DNA of 7,029 nucleotides, taken from positions 1-7,029 of the forward strand of contig JADFKX010000106.1 of assembly GCA_022564695.1 (NCBI GenBank). The letters are read 5' to 3'. The notes below the pieces were generated by a model. It did not search any database. It had not been told where the DNA came from and was given only the letters and a program-made list of their open reading frames with translations. Below, in pieces: positions 5,364 to 7,029 of this stretch; position 1 is the first letter of the stretch; every line of letters starts with the position of its first letter. Position numbers and translations under genes: made by a program. Origin of the DNA: Chloroflexota bacterium (GTDB lineage: Bacteria > Chloroflexota > Dehalococcoidia > SM23-28-2 > RBG-16-64-32).

Positions 5364-6566
5364 TTATGGAATCGATCCACGCTCTTTCAAAGCCACGATC
5401 TGGTCCCAGTTGTAGCCCATCTCCAGTAGCACCTCCTCAGTGTGCTGCCCCAGCTCCGGCACGGCGCCTCGCGGCGCCTGGGGTGTGTCGGTGAAATCGG
5501 CTGGTGTGGCCACCACCGGGATGGGGCCGTCCGGCCCCGGGATCTCGGCGAAGGCGCCTGCGGCCTGGGCCATCGGGTCCTCCACCACCTCGTTGATGGA
5601 GTTGACCGGCGCCCACCACACGTCGTGCCGGTCGAATATCTCCCCCCACTGGGCCATACTCTTCGTAGCGAACACCGTGTCCAGCTCCGTCACAAGGGCG
5701 GGGCCGTTAGCCCGCCGCTGCTCGATGTTCTCGAACCGGCTGTCCGTCATCAGCTCCTCCCGCTCGATCGCCCGGCACAGATCGCCCCAGTGTCGGTCCG
5801 CCTGGAGTAGGAGAAGCCAGAACCAACGGTCGTCGCCTGACTTGTAGCACGTGAGGATGGGGTTGACGGCGTGCTGGCGGTCGTACGGCACGATAGGGGC
5901 CTTGAGCCTGAGGGCCAGGCTGACATCCCAGCTCATCATGTACACCCCCATGCGAAGGAGAGACACAGCCACTCTTTGCCCCTTGCCGGTCTTCTCCCGG
6001 GCCAGCAGAGCGGCGCATACTGCGCCCGCCGCGGCGGTGCCGGCCATATGGTCGCCCATGCCGCCTCGCTGCTGCGGTAGCTCAGCACCCGCTGGCGTGA
6101 GGGCTGCCGCGACGCCGGCCCGCGACCAGAACGCTCCTATGTCGTACGCCGCCCGGTTCCGGTCCGGCCCGTCCGGCCCGTAGCCCGTCACCTGGCAGTA
6201 GATCAGCCGCGGGTAGCGGCGGCTGAGCTCCTCATAGCTTAGCCCAAACTGGTCTAGGGCGCGGGGCCGCATGTTGGTCACGAACACGTCTGCCCCTTCG
6301 ATGAGGCGGAAGGCGATCTCGCGCGCCTCCTCGCTCTCCAGGTTTAACGCCACGCTGCGCTTGCCTCGGTTGTCGGTTTCGAAAGGAGGGTTCACGGTCA
6401 CCGGCGAGCCCATTAAGGACGCGAACAGGCCCCGGAACGGGTCGCCCTGCGGCGGCTCGATCTTGATCACCTGGGCGCCCCAATCTGACAGCATCGCCGC
6501 CGCCGAGGGTGCGGCTACCCACAGACCTAGCTCTACAACCTTCACTCCCTCAAGTGGACCCGCCAT
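5364..6566 (-). CDS. CaiB/BaiF family (family III) CoA-transferase
   Basis: The product is 400 residues from the ATG at 6566 and has the family's usual length. Family III enzymes move CoA between carboxylic acids through an aspartyl-CoA anhydride. Landmarks are visible: GPLEGVKVVEL at the N-terminus (3-13), SDWGAQVIKIEPPQGDPFR (27-45), DNRGKRSVALNL (65-76) for CoA contact, RPRALDQFGL (100-109), TGYGPDGP (127-134), and MGDHMAG (170-176) with the expected nucleophile Asp172. A late APVNSINEVVEDP (319-331) is also typical. The start at 6566 has GAGG (6573-6576) 6 nt upstream. A longer in-frame start at 6632 is rejected because its extra 22 codons run into the tRNA fragment. The gene stands alone: no acyl-CoA synthetase, ligase or dehydrogenase adjoins, so the acid substrates cannot be named. 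A near-palindrome, CGTTTCCGGAACG (6576-6588), precedes the ribosome binding site; its role is unknown. Confidence 0.93.
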   Translation of the reverse strand: MAGPLEGVKVVELGLWVAAPSAAAMLSDWGAQVIKIEPPQGDPFRGLFASLMGSPVTVNPPFETDNRGKRSVALNLESEEAREIAFRLIEGADVFVTNMRPRALDQFGLSYEELSRRYPRLIYCQVTGYGPDGPDRNRAAYDIGAFWSRAGVAAALTPAGAELPQQRGGMGDHMAGTAAAGAVCAALLAREKTGKGQRVAVSLLRMGVYMMSWDVSLALRLKAPIVPYDRQHAVNPILTCYKSGDDRWFWLLLLQADRHWGDLCRAIEREELMTDSRFENIEQRRANGPALVTELDTVFATKSMAQWGEIFDRHDVWWAPVNSINEVVEDPMAQAAGAFAEIPGPDGPIPVVATPADFTDTPQAPRGAVPELGQHTEEVLLEMGYNWDQIVALKERGSIP

Positions 6567-6599
6567 ATCTAACCTCGTTTCCGGAACGGAGATGAAGAT

Positions 6600-6644
6600 T
6601 GGTGCCGGAGGGCAGAGTCGAACTGCCGACACAGCGATTCTCAG
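6600..6644 (-). tRNA. tRNA 3'-half fragment (truncated tRNA, possible att site)
   Basis: Read on the minus strand, the 3' half of a class I tRNA is clear: anticodon loop CTGAGAA (6644-6638; anticodon GAG if taken literally), 3' anticodon stem TCGCT (6637-6633), variable loop GTGTC (6632-6628), a perfect T arm GGCAG-TTCGACT-CTGCC (6627-6611), acceptor 3' strand CTCCGGC (6610-6604), discriminator A (6603) and encoded CCA (6602-6600). The matching 5' acceptor GCCGGAG, the D arm and the 5' anticodon stem (AGCGA expected, CATGA found) are absent upstream. The variable loop and arm order resemble tRNA-Phe more than the long-armed tRNA-Leu that a GAG anticodon would imply, so a mutated tRNA-Phe half is a possible reading. 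It cannot make a functional tRNA. Such 3' halves are typical of integration of elements into tRNA genes. Confidence 0.75.
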
Positions 6645-6904
6645 TCATGTCCGCCCCGTTAGGCACCATACACTGCCGTCCATTCTCGTATCTAAGTTGG
6701 CCCATGGCAAGGGGTTTTCGTCCACCGTCGGTTGCTGGCAGCGTCGCTGTCAATCCGCCTGGCGGGGATCCCTGCCGCTATGCCCTCGGCTCCCCAACTC
6801 ACATAAAAAACAAGACTCGCTTCCGTATTGTTATAAATTTCGGTGTTTCGGAACCTTATCGAGACTGCCTGTAAGGGGCGGGGTCGGCCGCAGCACCATC
6901 AGCC
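6645..6904. other. Region with no recognisable gene
   Basis: I see no convincing coding region on either strand between the tRNA half and the possible gene end at 6905. Open frames here read through the tRNA fragment and give low-complexity Arg/Ser/Pro-rich peptides. There is an isolated perfect minus-strand TTGACA (6753-6748) without a matching -10, and an A/T-rich patch (6801-6840, with TTATAAATTT) that contrasts with the GC-rich flanks. Confidence 0.5.
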
Positions 6905-6929
6905 TCACCCTGAGAAGGACAGTGCTGCG
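6889..6929. repeat. Symmetric nested inverted repeat
   Basis: CGCAGCAC (6889-6896) and GTGCTGCG (6922-6929) are perfect 8-bp arms. Centred between them, with exactly 7 nt on either side, is a second small hairpin, CTCA-ccc-TGAG (6904-6914). No T-tract follows on either strand. It straddles the stop codon of the possible minus-strand gene. It could be a protein-binding site or a 3'-end RNA structure; function is unknown. Confidence 0.35.
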
Positions 6930-7027
6930 AGCAACGCCTTCTGCTCGTCGCTCGACTTATCAGCGAACGGAGCGGCGATCACCATTTCCGGAGGCTGCTG
7001 CATTGGCTTGTGGTTCAGCGGGCTCCT
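6905..7027 (-). CDS. Possible C-terminal end of an unrecognised protein
   Basis: A minus-strand frame enters from the right edge and runs 40 codons to a TGA at 6907-6905. The visible peptide includes MQQPPEMVIAAPFADKSSDE and ends QKALLAALSFSG. About three quarters of its codons end in G or C, as in the clear genes of the window, and its amino-acid mix is protein-like, unlike the Arg/Ser-rich shadow frames. I recognise no family. A separate start at the internal ATG (32 residues) has no well-placed ribosome binding site; the nearest, AGGAG at 7027-7023, is too far. Reading it as the tail of a longer gene is an inference that the sequence beyond the window would settle. It lies on the side of the tRNA half that would belong to an integrated element. 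Confidence 0.35.
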   Translation of the reverse strand, partial: RSPLNHKPMQQPPEMVIAAPFADKSSDEQKALLAALSFSG

Positions 7028-7029
7028 AA

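Noticed and set aside
5132..5380. Minus-strand 82-codon frame across the structured region
   Set aside because: It reads through the terminator hairpin and rod-like fold, is Arg/Pro-rich and overlaps the end of the CoA-transferase gene; there is no supporting start signal.
6599..6874. Plus-strand open frame beginning MVPEGRVELPTQRFSV
   Set aside because: This is the well-known artefact of translating the antisense strand of a tRNA gene; the 'GRVELPT' motif maps exactly onto the T arm and variable loop of the tRNA half.
6271..7029. Long plus-strand open frame of 252 codons reaching the window end
   Set aside because: It runs antisense to the 5' part of the CoA-transferase and across the tRNA half; its composition (Ser/Arg/Pro-rich) is that of a shadow frame.
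1..7029. CRISPR array, insertion sequence or transposon ends
   Set aside because: No regularly spaced repeats, transposase-like frames or paired terminal inverted repeats were found on reading both strands.

Overview
The window looks like chromosomal DNA from a GC-rich bacterium, most plausibly a member of the Chloroflexota (Dehalococcoidia/SAR202-like). This placement is inference. It rests on a NarL/FixJ-type LuxR tail with the 'LRDRT..A..AYE.G.VKPG' ending, an orphan CaiB/BaiF CoA-transferase, and a TetR + MacB-like ATPase + giant fused FtsX-type permease cassette. No rRNA or universal marker is present to confirm it.

Layout, left to right. (1) 1-255, plus strand: the last 84 residues of a LuxR-type response regulator. 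(2) 256-451: an intergenic region with a perfect -35 hexamer followed by AT-rich inverted repeats that look like a TetR-family operator. (3) 452-4893: a tight three-gene plus-strand operon of TetR repressor, ABC ATPase and a 998-residue permease. The first two genes overlap and the last two are 9 bp apart. Together they suggest a repressor-controlled efflux or envelope-stress transporter acting at the cytoplasmic membrane; the substrate cannot be read from sequence. (4) 4894-5363: 470 bp without a protein gene but rich in RNA-like structure. It holds an AT-rich promoter-like patch, two GC hairpins, a long rod-like fold with a large central bubble (5107-5274) that resembles the architecture of 6S RNA, and a perfect 12-bp terminator hairpin with a U-tract for the plus strand. 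(5) 5364-6566, minus strand: a complete CaiB/BaiF family CoA-transferase, convergent with the operon. (6) 6600-6644, minus strand: the 3' half of a tRNA gene with encoded CCA (acceptor 3' strand, T arm, variable loop, anticodon loop) but no 5' half. This looks like an attachment-site scar of an integrative element or a truncated tRNA. (7) 6645-7029: no confident gene, an AT-rich patch, a symmetric nested inverted repeat, and a possible C-terminal end of a minus-strand gene entering from the right.

The two things most worth a second look are the structured non-coding RNA candidate at about 5107-5357 and the tRNA half at 6600-6644. If the tRNA half is an att site, the DNA to its right would belong to a mobile element.
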